Assembly: GCF_000283155.1 (NCBI RefSeq) | Contig: NW_004454163.1 | Span: forward strand, 19,770,718-19,834,717 | From: Ceratotherium simum simum | Taxonomy: Eukaryota > Chordata > Mammalia > Perissodactyla > Rhinocerotidae | Length of the DNA stretch: 64,000 bases | Direction of reading: 5' to 3' | Made by a program: the position numbers and the translations under genes | The notes under the pieces: model-generated | Database searches by the model: none | Told to the model about the DNA's origin: nothing | Seen by the model: the letters and a program-made list of their open reading frames with translations, nothing else | Part shown: one piece after another, positions 27,351 through 41,469 of the stretch | Position numbering within the stretch: position 1 is the first letter of the stretch | Layout of the letters: each line of letters begins with the position of its first letter

Positions 27351-28904
27351 AACAACTAACCATGACTGCCACCTGCCTCTACAACGTGAATCCACTGCTT
27401 CCTTCCTCACTCTTCCCATCCTCATCAGGTGGCCCTGGAAATGTCCTCTCCCACTTGCAGTATGGCTCTGTGGCTCGCTGGCTTGGAGGTGTTTTTTAAG
27501 CCAATTCTGGGCCTGGCTGCTCTTCTGTTCCATTTCATATTAACGGTGGGAGAAGAGCTCCCATCCCAAGTCTATTACTAGGCCCCAACCCTGTGCCATA
27601 TGGAGTCGTAGCAAGCTCAAGGGTACAATCACACTCAGCCCTGCCTTTACTGCAGTCCTGGTCTTCCTTGATGTGGACTTGTGTGTCCGGGGCCTTGCTG
27701 AAGTCCTGGACTTCAATGTCATGTTTCCTCTGGAGTATAGGCCTACTTCACACTGCGTGTCTCTGACCTGCTGGGGAATAGGTGCCTCAATTTGGTAAAG
27801 TTGTCACAATTGGGTGTGTGGGAAAAACCCAGGACCTGTGATGGCTCCTGGTAAGAACAGGAAGATCACAGGCAGCAGGCAAAGTCGACAAAGGATGAGC
27901 CAGGGCAAGCACTCAGCTGAGCCCACCTGTCTGGAAAGATGCTTCCTTGCAACAAGCTCCTCAGGGCTCATGACAGTGTGTGGTAAATACAGCTGCTGTG
28001 AACGGTGAAGCAAATCCAGCAGGGTGATATTTTGGTTGACTGAGTTCCCATCTGGAGCCCAATACTGAATTTAACCATCTACATGTGGGAACATTCTGCA
28101 GAAGAACATGCCTGCCTGAGAGGCCCCCAATGGACCCGTGTGAACAGATGGGGCGGATCCGCCAAAGTGGTAGCACTTTGTGCTTCCCTTCTCTTGGGTA
28201 GCTTCTTTCACAAGGGGATTGGCTGGATTAGAGAAACTCTGAGAGTCCCTCTAGTAAGACCAGGGTATGAGGCTCTCAGTCACAATAATTACTATGATAT
28301 CAGGTCACAAAGAAGAATCCCTGAAGATGGCATGTCAGGTTATCACAAGAGCCCCTAGAAAATGGTGAAGAATCCATCAGAGCTTTTCAGGTCAGGATTA
28401 GATGAGTCAACCTGTACTTTCAGATACCCCACTGCCCTGTGACATTCAACTTAGGTCAAAGATCCTGGTCATGCCAACATGGAATGTAAGGAGCATGCTT
28501 ACCTTCTTCTAGGTCAAGAAACTTGCAGGAGCCTGTGAGCCCCAGAGGGGGCCTTGTCCTCTACAATGTCTCAAATAGGCCAACAGAAGTTTGTGGGCAG
28601 AGGTGTTTAGCCATGCTGTGATGCCCACTAACCAGGACCAACAGACTCTCTCTGGATATTGAGTTGTGGAAATAACCTTCACTATGGCCACCAAGCATCA
28701 TACACCCCTTCCCTTGTTCTCCCTTTTGAAAAAAACAAACTAGCAGAGAAATAAACGATGTTGGATACGAGAGGTTTTCTTGGAACTGTATCAAGTAGGG
28801 ACAAAACTTTCAAAGGGACACAGAGGCCAAAGTCAAGAGGAAAGAGGCACTTTCTCAAAGACTCACAAGTGCAGACATCCTTAATCCGTGGGAGTGTGTA
28901 TGGT

Positions 28905-29020
28905 GGTTCCACCCCTTTCTAACTGTGAGGACTTAATCTGATCATTTAACTTTTATGGGATTTGTTTCATCATCTGTAAAATGGAGGTGATACCCCTTTA
29001 TCTTGCTTACCTCAAGAGTC
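28905..29020 (+). repeat. MIR SINE, cut by L1
   Basis: 'catcatctgtaaaatggagg' is the MIR core. Its 3' part is replaced by the L1 that starts at about 29022. Confidence 0.7.
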
Positions 29021-29021
29021 A

Positions 29022-30265
29022 ATGGGATCTTTTCAACAAATGCTGCTGGGACAACTAGAATCTATACGCAAAAGAAGGAGGTTGGTCCTCGACTTCATAT
29101 CATATACATAGATTAACTCAAAACAGATTCAAGACCTAAAACCACAAAACTCCTAGAAGATGACACAGGAGTAAATCTTTGTGACCTTGGATTAGGCAAT
29201 GGTTTCTTAGATATGACATCTAATGCACAAAGGAAAAAAAGATATATTGGACTTTTTCTATATTAAAAGCTTTTATGCTCCAAAGGACACCATCAAGAAA
29301 GTGAAGACAGCCCACAGAATGGGAGAAAATGTTCACAAGTCATATATTTGTTAAGGATCTAGTATCTAGAATATATCAAGAACTCCTATAACTGAATACC
29401 AAAAAGACAAATCACCCAGTTAAAAAGCAGGCAAAGGATTTGAATACACATTTCTCCAAAGCAGATATACAAATGGCCAATAAACACATAAAAAGATGCT
29501 CAACTTCATTAACCATCAGGGAAATGCAAATCAAAATCACAATGGGATTCATTGTGATTCATACCTACTAGGATGGCTGTAATAAAAAGATGGGAACCCT
29601 TGCCCATTGCTGGTGAGAATGTAAAACAGCCACTGTGAAAAAACAGTTTGGCAGTTCCTCAAAAGGATCAACAGTGTTACCATGTGACCCAGTAATCCCA
29701 CTCCTAGGTAAATACCCAAGAGAAATAAATGTCCACACAAAAATATGTACACAAGTGTTCATAGTGGCATTATTCATTACTTGCTAAAAAGTGGAAACAG
29801 CCCAAATGTCCATCTTGATGAATTGGATAAAATAAAATGGATAAAATAAAATGTAGTGCATCCTTACAATGAAATAGTATTCTATTTCAATAGAATATAA
29901 AGGAATATAAAGGAATAAAGAATATAAAGCAATATAAGTTCTGAGACATACTGCAACATGGATGAACCTTGAAAACATTATCCTAAGTGAAAGGAGCCAG
30001 ACACAAAAGGCCACACATTATATGATTCCATCTATATGAAATATCCAGAATAAGCAAATCTATAGAAACAGAAAGTAGGTTAGTGCTGCTTGCCAGGGGC
30101 TGGGAGGAGGCAGTGACTACCAGTGGGTACAGGGTTTCTTTCTGGGGTGATAAAAATATTCTGAAATTAGTGGTGATAGTTGTACAACTCTGTGAACATA
30201 ATGAAAACCACTGACTTGCATACCCTAAAAGGGCGAATTTTACAGCACACAAGTTATCTCTCAAT
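29022..30265 (+). mobile_element. L1 3' end (end of ORF2 and 3' UTR)
   Basis: Signature L1 stretches appear in order: 'caaatgctgctgggacaact', 'catttctccaaagcagatat', 'ggaaatgcaaatcaaaatca', 'agtttggcagttcctcaaaa', 'acatggatgaaccttgaaaa' and a final 'ctcaataaaaagc'. Many substitutions show it is old. It is antisense to MYO5B and sits directly after a truncated MIR. Confidence 0.88.
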
Positions 30266-30699
30266 AAAAAGCGTCAATGTGGTGAACAAATGAGATGAGG
30301 CTTTGTGGGTGGCCTTCATAAAGTAATACCCACACATAGGATTTGCATCATTATTTCAGCATTGATACTCATGGAGGAGCTCCTAGTGCAAAGGCAGCAG
30401 GGTGCTCATCCCATCACTCACCCCACCGTAGATACCCCACGTTTGCCTTTCCCTTTATCCCATACCTATGTCCTGTGCCTCCCAGGGGAACACAGGCTTA
30501 GCCCTAGAGGTGGCCCCAGGTCTAAAGGTTGCTAAGCTTTGCTGCAGGGGGAAGGAAATGTAATTCTTCCCCATTGGATCTGAGCTGGAGCCAAGACACA
30601 AAGTGAGGAGAGAGGAAAATCTAATCAGTCCCAGCACTGCCTGGCTGTGGTTCACCCAGTGGCCAACACTTGCCTCCAGGATAATGATCTTAAGGCAGG

Positions 30700-30840
30700 A
30701 TGCATTTAAAAATCACTGGGAAACCTTGCCAAAAGGCAGATGTTCAGGGCACAGTCACAGATTCTGATGTAACAGGTCTGAGCTTCTGAAGTGTTAAGTG
30801 CTTCCACGTGCCCGTGATGCGCAGCCCTGGGTGAGAACCC
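30700..30840 (+). mobile_element. MER5A-like element
   Basis: 'agattctgatgtaacaggtc', an 'aaaatcactggg' head and a 'ctgggtgagaaccc' end follow the MER5A pattern. Confidence 0.68.
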
Positions 30841-33164
30841 GCGTCAGATCCAAAGAGCTGAGCACAGCTCTCAGGCAAAAGAGCCAGAACTAAAGGCTGT
30901 AAGATCCTGAGATAAAGAATTATTTCACCCAGAAATAAGTTCTTTGTTATTCTTTCTCTGTGGGATTAATTGCAAGGCAAGTAACTGTGTGTCTGTTGAA
31001 GTTTAATCATGATTAAATGGGAACGCGAACCAGGCAATTTCTCAAGCCTCCACCTAGTACTGCAATCCTACGCTATGTGTTCCATATAGGGGATGGAAAT
31101 TGGGGAAGGAGTGGAAATCTCAGAAAGCACCACTGAGTTTTTCTGAAGTGAAGAAGATGAGATGAAGTGAATACTTATGACGGGTTTTTTTAATATATAA
31201 ACATTGCATATTCAAGTAGTCCCACACACAGACTCTTTTTGGTTAAGCAGTATTGGCTTCACAATTCCTCCAGGACACAAAGCTGCTCTGAACCCCTGCA
31301 GAGGGAGACCGATGACTGCACAGGTGTAAGACACATGGAGGGGGAGCTGGGAGCTGGGTGATGCGTGGACGAGCTCCTCTTCCCGGACAGTGCATTTATC
31401 ACAGTGCTTTATATACATGATAATGAACATATTTCTTAGCCACTGCAGCACATTTCAAATTGAATGATACATTTTCATTTTAAATCAGACTCACAGAGCG
31501 CCATAATTCTTAGAGAAGATAAAAATAGACAGGTATACTGAAGCCTGAGTCGGGGTGAGGGAGCACCAGAGAGGCTTGCAATTCTGCATTCATCCTTTCC
31601 GGCTTGGTGGACTTTGGGGGCACTGGGCATATATTAATTTCAGAACAGGGCTAAGAGTTGTGTGCCCAGGAATCAGTAGGCTGGATGCAGGAACTCAGCC
31701 TGAAATCCCCAGCTGAGAAGGGCTGCCCTCTGCTTGGGCTCCCGGGGAAGAGCCCTCTGGACCATTCATCACAAGTCCCTGCGATCCTGGACTATGTGTT
31801 TTCTTCTCTGCCATTTTCCTCTCTGTAAAGTGATATCAGCCCTCTGGCCATTTAAGTAGGAGAAATGCCGGAAAATGGTATAAATTCTAATTCCCCTCAT
31901 TAAAGAAGTTTAATTAAATTGAAACCTCTATTAAATTGAAGTTTCCTTTGGAAACAGCTGTGCAAAGTCCTGTAGTTACTTGACAAGCTGATGCCAGTGA
32001 CATCACTTTGCTGTGTTGAACCTCAGCAGCCAAGGAGGTGGATTCTTTTTTCAACAACCTCCAATCTGCTCGGGTCCCTCTGGTCCCATGAAGGTCTCTC
32101 CAAGTCAGATCAACAAAATAACCGCTCAACTCTACACTCTGAGGTGGCACACACGACACCTGTGTATTTCCTTCAATAGCTAACATCTTGATGGGCACAC
32201 AGTATCCATAAAACCTCACTTGCTTTATCTCTAGATACAGCAGACACACCAATCTCCCAGATGAAGCAGTGAGATAGCTTTTTTTTTTTTTAAATCTGTG
32301 AGGTCATTCCAAATAGTTACCCTGGCTGCCAGGTGCAGAAAGTTAGGCAATGTGCAAAGTCAGAGGATTACAGGTGTGGCAGCTCTGTCCCACAGCCCGT
32401 CCCCCTCACCACTCATCTTCCAAATACCATCCTAGGTGCTGTGGCTTGGCAGTGAGGAGACAGTGAAAGAGGATTAGGATCTAAAAAAAATAATATGGAT
32501 GATTTAACTCCATCTCAACACTAACAAAAGTGCCATAGAACTGTGGTGCCTCTTTCCATAGTTAACATTTCAAATGGCAGTTTGGGGAGGGAATCCTCTC
32601 TTTGACCCTCTAGCAAAATCTGCTAAGAGAGCAAATGTAAGGAGGATACGGAAGGCAGTGTTCTAGATCTAAGCCCAAACATTTAAATCACAGCATTAAG
32701 TAACATTTTCTGTGACACCAGAAATATAGTCTTTCCTTCCTTCCTTACACTTTCCACAATACCTGCAATTACAAAAACAAAAGGTACAGATGCCCTTATA
32801 ATTATCTGCTAGAAAGACGTCTGAAATAATTAGGGAGGCAGGGAAAGACAGGCATCAGCTGCCCCATAAGAGGCCTGCAAGTTTGTGGGCATCTTGACTT
32901 TGCTGGCAACTCTGATTGCAGCCAGGTGGAAGGACCAGTAGGAGAACCATTTTCCATATGGAAAGAATGCCTTCTCTTAGCTGCCAAGGAAGAGGTTGTC
33001 TGGATGACGCCAAAAGCACACCTGGCCTCCCAGCTTGTTACGACTGGAGGACTGAACACTAGGAATGGGGCCTGAGCTGGCAGTGAAAGCCTGCTCCCTG
33101 AGCACTGGATAGGAAAAGTGAGTTATCACCCCTTCTGTGCCCAGACATCACGCTGCTCTCTGGC

Positions 33165-33395
33165 TGGTGGTGTCCTCCCGCTGCCTCCCCACCAATCCGA
33201 ATCCTCCTCACCCTTCAAGGCCCAACTCAACTCTCACCTCCTCTGTGAAACCATGGCTCGTCCCAAACTTGCACCTGATCATATGTTCTCTGATTATATC
33301 ACTTCTCCTAGACTGTGAGCTCCTGGTGGGCAGAAGCCATGATTCACATCCTTAATTCCCTCACAGCAATGGGCACAGAGCTAGATGCTTGATAC
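33165..33395 (+). repeat. L2 LINE 3' end
   Basis: 'cttcaaggcccaactcaact', 'ctgtgagctcctggtgggca' and 'cagcaatgggcacagagcta' are the L2 3' pattern. Confidence 0.68.
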
Positions 33396-34304
33396 AAGAT
33401 GAGACATGGAGCAGAAGGAAAGATTGGGAGGAGAGGAGGATACCATGACAGCAAGAAAACCTTCCCATTCTACATAATGCTCATGTGAGACCACAGAAGT
33501 AAATCCTCTCCCCTTCCTCTTCCACCTCCTAAAATAGATCGTTTTGTACTGCACCAGCAAAACCAGCAGGAGTAAGGGTGTCACACACTGTCACTCTGAT
33601 TTCACACTGAGGCTGAGTAAGCTCGATTGGTGACTCAGAGGTGGTAGAGTTGTGCAGGGACTTCTCCTGAAGTGTGGTCTATAGTTAACCAGCTCGGACT
33701 CACAGACCTAGAGCCTTTCCTTGACACTTGCCAAAGAAAGATTCACACCCTCTATAAGTCAGTTGTCTTATCATTAAACAATTCATTCTGTTGGAAAGTT
33801 CTTGGTGATACACTGAGATGGGTCCCCAAGGTTCCACCTGCCTTAGAAAATCTCATTGTCACATGCTTCCCTTGTTTCTTCTCCCTGGCTTGACATGGTC
33901 CCAACGTTCATGCCTCCCACCTGACAAGCCCACCATAGCACCGACTGCATGTTTTACACAAAGATGAGCACCTGGGTTTCTCTGCTCACTTCCAGGTCTC
34001 TGCACCATCAGGCACAGGTATGGCTGTGAGGACCCAGGATCCCCAAGTTTCTTGCACAACGACCCTAAACAGTTTAACCTGGGACATGTTAGCTCCAGTC
34101 TGTTTTGAAAGACTTCAGATAATTTTTAGACTGACCTTTTCAATTGCTTGGAGAGTTTTGGGAATTTCAGAATGCTCTTTTGGGGTGATCACATGTCAGG
34201 ATTTCACAAAAACAAAGCTAGAAATTTCTGGTATAGATATGTTCTACCCAGATAATTATGCCCATAAGGATGCAACTCCTTGCTCATATCTGGATGAGTA
34301 ATAA

Positions 34305-34535
34305 ACATTTTATTAAATGCTTAAGTGCCCAGCACTGTGCTGAGGAATTTAGATGCGTTACCTCATTCATGCAACCACCTATGAAGTAAGTACAATCATT
34401 CTACTTAAAGATAAGGTAACCCAGGCTGAGAGAGATGGATTTACTCACCTGGGATAGCCCAGCCAAGCAGTATGGGAGCTGACTCTGGAATCCAGGCCTG
34501 ACTCCAAAGCCCAGGGTTCAACCACCAGGCCCCTT
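34305..34535 (-). repeat. MIR SINE, reversed
   Basis: 'agcactgtgctgaggaattt' and 'aaggtaacccaggctgagag' fit reversed MIR. Confidence 0.75.
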
Positions 34536-34749
34536 TAGCTCTAGCCCAGGCCACAGTTCTTCAGTCTAGACTTTTACTTACAAGCTGACGAGAGCAGGGA
34601 GCAGTTTCACACCAGGCCCCGGGCCCAGCCCTGGGGTGGGGGACAGTCTCATAGGACCCCACCCTACACCTTACTTCTCTGATAAACCTCTGTTTGGATG
34701 GCAACACTTCACTGACGTGAGCAGTAAGATGCTTGGCAACAACCACCTG

Positions 34750-34860
34750 GGGGGCAGGGGAAGGATGGTTCTAGTTCCAACTCAGCCACCAACCAGCTGG
34801 TGACCTTGATCAGCTCCCTTCCTTCTCTGGACCTCATTTTACATCATGACACACCCATAC
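34750..34860 (+). repeat. MIR-like fragment
   Basis: 'ccaactcagccaccaaccag' and 'ccttctctggacctcatttt' resemble MIR. Confidence 0.5.
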
Positions 34861-36124
34861 CTATATATTAAACCCCAGTCAGGTCGTGCCACAATGCCCT
34901 TTCTACCACAATTGCCATCTTATATTTTCAAGTTATTTTATTAAAAAAACAAGATGTTGGTCACAACCCATAATTGATTTCTTGACCCACTAATGGGTTG
35001 CGAAGCAGTTTTGAGAAACACTGGACTAAAGATGGTGGACTCAAGAAAGCTTTCCGGGAGCCCAGCAGATAGAAAAGTCAGGAGTAGGAGTGGAGCCCGG
35101 CTGCCTGTGGATCATCGTTTGAAAATCAGTGACTCGGCAGCTCCTTAAGGTCTCTGTCAAGTTCTTAAATTGAATGAACTGAGCCTGATCTGAACCGTGT
35201 GCTTGGAGCAGTCACTGAAAGGTAATCTAATTGGCCAGACTACGGTACTTTGAACTCAAAACTGAACTACTATGCCCGTGGCCCGAGCCCCATTCCCTTA
35301 ATCAAAAGGCTGAGGCTAGACACTGTAGGGCAGACGGAGAAGGAACGCAGAGCCTTCATCTAAGAAGGATCAGCAGGGCCCACCTCATTAATAGTGGAGC
35401 TGTCAGCTATTTGTGTTCAGACTCTAAGGTCAAACACTGAGATGGAGCCTCAGGACACTCCGTCTTTCTTCTAAGCAGGGAGCGACATGGTGGAAAAGAA
35501 AATAATAAGAGCCTTCAATCCTGGCTAGAGCAGATCAATCTGAACAATGCTGGAACTTGCTGGGTTTTGAAAAGCTGCTTGGATGTTGAGGATTGGTGAC
35601 AGTTTTTGTACTTTCCAGGTCAAATGCAAGTTCCTAATTCCATCAGCAACTTCCTCCCCAGGCCTAACATTTGGGAACTGTTGATGGTTAAATTGTTTCT
35701 GGGTAATTACCACTGCATTCGAAAGGGTTGCTCAACTGCAGCGGGAAAGTGCCAGGTGGAGAGACGGCAGGGAGGAGTGGAGAGGCACTGCATCTCCTCC
35801 GCCTCGTTTCTGGGTCCCTCCACTTCCTGACACATACGGGACTTCTTCAGACAGGGGCTCCCTGACTGCTCTGCTCAGCTCCAATTCATGGCAGATGTCT
35901 GGCCTGTGTGACACCGGAATGCAGTATGACTTCATGAGAGCTAGTTGGTCGCCATCCACCCGCCACTCCTACTTCAGGCAAGTGTCCAGAGGAGATCCAC
36001 AGTCTTAGCACAGCTTCAGCAGACACTGGGGTGGCTCAGTGGCTTATCCACAATGCAAGTTAGATCACAATAGCTGTCTTTTAACTTCAAGAAACTGTAT
36101 TTTCCATCACAGATTTCATTCCGT

Positions 36125-36580
36125 ATTAAGTAAAGGGGTGCATTGATAGATGAATAGGTAAATAAAATGTGGTATACACATCCCATGGAATATTATTCAG
36201 CCTTAAAAAGGAAGGAAATTCTGACACACGCCACAATATGGATGAAACTTGAGGACATTATTCTACGTGAAATAAGCCAGACACAGAAAGACAACTACTG
36301 TATGATTCCACTCATATGAAGTAGCAGAGTCGTCAAACTTACAGAGACAGAAAGTAGAATGGCGGTTGTCAGGGGCTGGAGGTGGAAGGAATGGGGAGTA
36401 GTGTTTAATGGATACAGAGTTTCAGTTTTGCAAGATGAAAAGAGTTCTGGAGATGGATGATGGTGCTGGTTGCACAATGATATGAATGTACTTAATACCA
36501 CCAAACTGTACTTAAAAATAATTAAATGGTAAATATCATGTTATGTGTTATTTTATTACAATAAAAAAGTGAAAAAAAAA
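36125..36580 (+). mobile_element. L1 3'-UTR fragment
   Basis: It carries 'aataaaatgtggtatacaca', 'atggatgaaacttgaggaca', 'aggggctggaggtggaagga' and an A-rich end after 'attacaataaaaaagtg'. This is the 3' end of an old L1, antisense to MYO5B. Confidence 0.85.
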
Positions 36581-36881
36581 ATAAAGGTAAAGGGGATGAG
36601 GCAGGCGTTAAGCAAAGGAGAAATCCCTTTTATAACTCTAGCTAGCTCATCACCCACACCAATGCCAATTTGAAATTTGAAAAGCTGCCCCAGAGGATGT
36701 CACTGCTGACTCCCATACTTCTCAGACCAAACTGAAATCCTTATATCCGTCAGCATCCTCCCTGGGCCCTCAGTGTTGGGAACTTTTTTGGAGGATCTGC
36801 TCTGGCTGACAGCACGTAAGAGGGTTCCCCGGGGAGCCAGACTCCGGCTGCTGCAGGAGGGCATGGCTGGTGGGCACGTTA

Positions 36882-37082
<201 letters not shown>

Positions 37083-37344
37083 TCAAGGTCAGGGGCCAAG
37101 CACAGACTAAAAGACACTGATTGGCAGGCAGACGAGCCATTTCAGCATCTCCGTTCTGTGCACATTCTTATTGTCACCTGGATACTCCTCCTCTTTGCCT
37201 ACCTGAACTCTGCCCACCCTCCAAGACTCTGCCTCCCCTCCAGAGCCTTCCTTTATTATTTCCATTCACAGGGGCATCTGTCTTAATTCAATGGCCAAAT
37301 CATATACACTTGGCACTACCAGCATTATATGGCTCAGGAGTTAA

Positions 37345-37590
37345 AGAGGTGAGTTTCATGCCAGGCAGACCTGGGTTTGAATTGTGACGTGGTCACTTAC
37401 CAGCTGCATGTGTAATTTGGGGAAGTAACATAACCTCCTTGGGCCTCAGTATCTTCATCTACAAAATAGGGATAATAATAGGATTCCTTTTATAGGGTTA
37501 GTGTGAAGATTAAATGTAATGGCCCGTGAGAGCAGTTAGAACAGCATCTGGCACAACATAAGGGCACACGTATTATTAACTATTATCATG
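37345..37590 (+). repeat. MIR SINE
   Basis: 'cagacctgggtttgaattgt', 'atcttcatctacaaaatagg' and 'agaacagcatctggcacaac' fit MIR. Confidence 0.85.
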
Positions 37591-39867
37591 ATAGCTGCCC
37601 AGTTAAGAATCACATAGACGAAGAACTTGATCTTCCCGTCTTTAGAGATATGAGCCACGTCTTCAACAACTCACATGCCCTAAAATTCTAAGTTTAGTGC
37701 AGGATTTATTTAAACACATATATTGAGTAGGACACTGTAGAATAAAAAGGCAGACATGCTCCAGGCCTCTGAGAGTATCCACACTTGCAGAGTTGAAAAG
37801 TGTACAGAAGTTGTGTACTACAAGGCAGTATATGATCAATGTGGTAAAAGAGCTGAAAGAAACTGGAGGGAAAGATGTTGGGTTGGCTGGGGTAAACAGG
37901 GAGTCTTCATGGAGAAAGAACTATGCTGAAGTAGAATTAATCACTATTTATAATTTGCTAAGACTATTGCTCCACTCCATGAGAAGAGATGAGGAATAAA
38001 TGCTCCCTTTCTTTCTGACTGTTCTGCAGCTCATCTAAAGCCAAGGGCCAATGCCTCTTTCGCTTCTTCCCCTCCGGGAAGTTGGAGGGCAGGGGTGAGG
38101 CCCACCTGGCTCAGTCCCGGATCCTGGGGATTACACTGGCTCCAGCACACACCTTGGCCAGAGAGTCAGGGAGCCTGCTTGCCCTGCTGGATAAATGCAG
38201 ATGGCGGCTTCTTTATCTCTAGGACACAAAATGGGCCACTGGGCAACCTCTCACCACACTTGTCTGCCACCCTCCCTGACAACACCCTCTCAGGTGTCCT
38301 TTTCCCAGCAGCTGGGCCCATTCAGGATTCTGGAACTCCGCAGGAAGGATCTGGCCTGGGTCCTGCCACCCTTGATTCATCTCTTCCCATCGGAGACTCG
38401 CTCTCTGTCCTCCCATCTCTCTGTAAGACTGTCCAGCCCCTAGTCCTCGTGGCTCTCTTATGCCGAGTTGCACCTGGGCCAGGGACCCACAAGTCCATGG
38501 AGGCAGATGGTACCCTGGGTCAGCAGGCACGTGGCAGTGGGGAAGCAGCGGGCATGTTCCAAGTGACTGAAGACCATGAGCTGACTGCACTCCATGTCAG
38601 TCCTGGGGCCTGGCATCCCAGGAGACACCCACGTTCTCCAGGCCTGTGCTCACTTTGACTTCCTCACGTCTCCCTGTTGCCTGCCCAAGTCCTGCCTTCT
38701 TTGGACACCCAGCTCCTCCATAAAGTCTTCCCAGTTACTCCAGCCCCAAGGCACCCATGGCACTTGGAGCATGTGAGGCACAACTGAACACTGAATCCTG
38801 CAGGGTCCTGAACAACACGGTTACTTCAGAGGAGTTAAGGTCATCTTTCTAAGTAGAGAAAAAGCTCCTTAAGGTCTTACAGGATGAGAGGAAACAGAAG
38901 GAAGCACACGTTTCCTTTTGAGACTTTGCTGTGGCCGCAGCCTTTCACTAGGCCATCCCCTTTGTCACTGTTCTGAGGCCTCCCAGGATGCAGCTCAGTT
39001 CTGGGATCCGAGGAGGACCTTAATAACATGGGGTGGTAGGGATCAGTCTCATAAGAAGCTCCATGGGACATGACGGCTGCTTATGAGCTCAAATGATCCA
39101 AGGAGCCTTCAGGAGGCAGGCTCTGCTGTTCACGGGCTCCTCTCCTCTCACCTCTAAAGTGGTCGGTTGGGCCCTGAGTTATGAATGCACAGTCAATGTG
39201 CTCAGCTTTGGGAAAGGTTTTCCGTGGACTGCAGGCCTCTCCCTCGAGGTGCTCTGCACCTGACAGCAGCAGCCGTGTTCTCCAGGCTGGCCGTCGGCTT
39301 CTTTCCTCTGTTTGGCACGACCACAGGGTCAAATTCAATGCACTGCACACAGTGGGGATCGGCAGCATGCTTAGCGAGCATCTGTGACTTCTAGCCCCTT
39401 GAGGGCTGTGGGTCTAGCTAGGGTCCCTACTTCCTCCAGGACCAATCGCTGCTTCCTTGGTGGAAAAATGAACTGATTCTCCCAAGATGCCCTTCCCTCC
39501 TTAAAAGGACTATTACTCTTCCTGGCACGCCCGTCTCTCCCTGCTCTGGTAGGCCTGTATCATGTCTATGACCACTGGGCATCCTAGTTCTGCACTGGGC
39601 CCTGTCTAATGGCTGGAAAGTGGCTTGCTGAGTGTAAGTCCCCCGACTCCCACGCAGCCTAGTGTAAGTTCTCTGGGCGGAGGCAATGCCTCCGCCTTCT
39701 CGTGGAACCTGCACACACCAAGCTGGTCCCATGGAAGGCATTTTGCAAATAATTGTTGAACTCAGCTTTAACATTCTTTCTGGCTTCTTGATGACCTCAA
39801 CAAAATCACTTCCTTCCTCACACGTTCTCTTTCACCATGGGAGTCGGGGGGAATGAGCAAGGGTGCA

Positions 39868-40070
39868 GTGGAGAAGTTGGTCTGGCCTTAGCTCTGCCAC
39901 TAACAGCTAGTATCGCTTTGGGCAAAACACAATCTCTCTGTGACCCATTTTCCTCATTCATTCAACGGGAGCTGAGAATATCTGTCCAACTATAATTCAC
40001 TGGTTTGTTGTAATGATCAAGTGATGTAAAAGAGAGGCACGCTATTAGAAAAAAACAGAAAGACACTATA
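39868..40070 (+). repeat. MIR SINE
   Basis: 'ccttagctctgccactaaca', 'ctctctgtgacccattttcc' and 'gtttgttgtaatgatcaagt' fit MIR. Confidence 0.75.
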
Positions 40071-40649
40071 CAAAGAAGATATTGCCATCATCTTTCTCTG
40101 TTCACACATCCCCAGGGGACATGTGAAGCCAGCCAGCCTTCTGTATTTTAATCTTATCTCCTCAATAGTAAAAACTCACTGTCAAATGCATCTCTCAGTC
40201 TGCCTCCCTGCATTTGTTATCAGATGGCTGGAAGTGAAAATCAGCCCTTCTACCTATTAAATTTTGGAGGACTATGGTGCGGACAAGCAACACCTAAGTC
40301 TGGACTGAAAAACTACCAAAGATATACAGGGTCAAACTGCTGAAATCCAGGTCTATACTTCCCCTCCCAATAAAATGCAGGCTCAGCAGAGCCGGGAACC
40401 GGCTGGATGCAGAGAGAGAATCCCATGGTATTAGAACTGGGCTCCGTCTCAGCAGTCACAAGCCACTTAATTGATTTTTGCACAGGCTGCGAGCTCCCCA
40501 CCTGCTTCTTCGGGCTCTGTGGCATTCTGCAGTTTCACTTCGGGGCCCTGAGACTCTCAGGATGGCTCGCTTCTGAGACCAGTGGACTGGCCTGCTGGAG
40601 ACCTGGCCAGTTCCTCTGACAAGCCATCCCAGATTATCACAGGTGGCCC

Positions 40650-40860
40650 CAGGCCACCTCCTCCCTAGACACTTAATCGCCTCTCACCTCTCTGCTCCCG
40701 CAGCACTTTTACAGACCCACTGACAGTCACTTCTATGTTGTCATCAGTTATTTGCGACTGGCAACTCTTTAAGGAACCTTATTCATTGTCATTCCATCTG
40801 TTCTGGCCTAGTGCCCAGTGAGTAGTGGATATGATAGATGGTTTCTGAATAAAGGAAAAA
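40650..40860 (+). repeat. L2 LINE 3' end
   Basis: 'gcagcacttttacagaccca' and 'tggcctagtgcccagtgagt', then 'ctgaataaagg', fit an L2 3' end. Confidence 0.58.
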
Positions 40861-40914
40861 GCAGAGGGAAAAAGACTTTTATACAAGAGATGCCATCAAA
40901 GCATTTAGTGTAGG

Positions 40915-41130
40915 ACAGTGGCTCTCCACTGGGGGTGATTTTGTCCTTCAAGGAACATTGGGCAATGTCTTAAAACATTTTTAGTTGTCACAACAGTGGG
41001 GATGCTACTAGCATCTGGTGGATAGAGGCCAGGGATGCTGCTAAGCTTCCTACAGTGCATAGGACAGCCCCACAACAAAGAAGTACCTGGCCCAAAACAT
41101 CAAGAGTCCTGAGGGGGAGAAAGCCCAGTT
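40915..41130 (+). mobile_element. MER20 (hAT-type transposon), nearly full length
   Basis: It reads 'ctccactgggggtgattttg', 'gttgtcacaacagtggggat', 'ggccagggatgctgctaagc' and 'cccaaaacatcaagagtcct', the MER20 order from end to end. MER20 is a non-autonomous hAT element found in placental mammals. Confidence 0.85.
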
Positions 41131-41214
41131 GTAGGAGAAGGGAGGAAAGATATAGCACTTCCCTTTAGAACGTCAACATTATATATTTTAATCATATAAA
41201 TTTTTATACTTCTC

Positions 41215-41365
41215 CCAAATAATCCCCATTCATTATCTCCTTGAATTCTTCCATCAGGATAATTAGTTTTTAACCACAATTAACAGATGAAGAAATAAGA
41301 CAATGAGGATAAAGGACTAGCTTGTGGTTAGCCAATCAGTAGCAGAGCCTGGACTAGAATCCAGG
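41215..41365 (-). repeat. MIR SINE, reversed
   Basis: 'acagatgaagaaataagaca' and 'gcagagcctggactagaatc' resemble reversed MIR. Confidence 0.6.
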
Positions 41366-41469
41366 TTTTCTGTTTTGGTTCAGTATTCTCCCTACTTTCT
41401 TCATTGGGAGGAAGATTTTGGTCCTGAAGGCAAAGGAGGGTCTTAGAAAAACGCAATATTAGGACTAGA

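Noticed and set aside
34955..35025. Short inverted repeat around 'cccactaatgggtt'
   Set aside because: It looks like a fragment of a common old transposon, but is too short to name.
38095..38658. 187-codon open frame on the + strand in intron 16
   Set aside because: It lies in a GC-rich segment that has few chance stops. There is no recognisable domain, Kozak context, splice structure or poly(A) signal, and the protein composition is low-complexity Ser/Pro/Gly/Leu.
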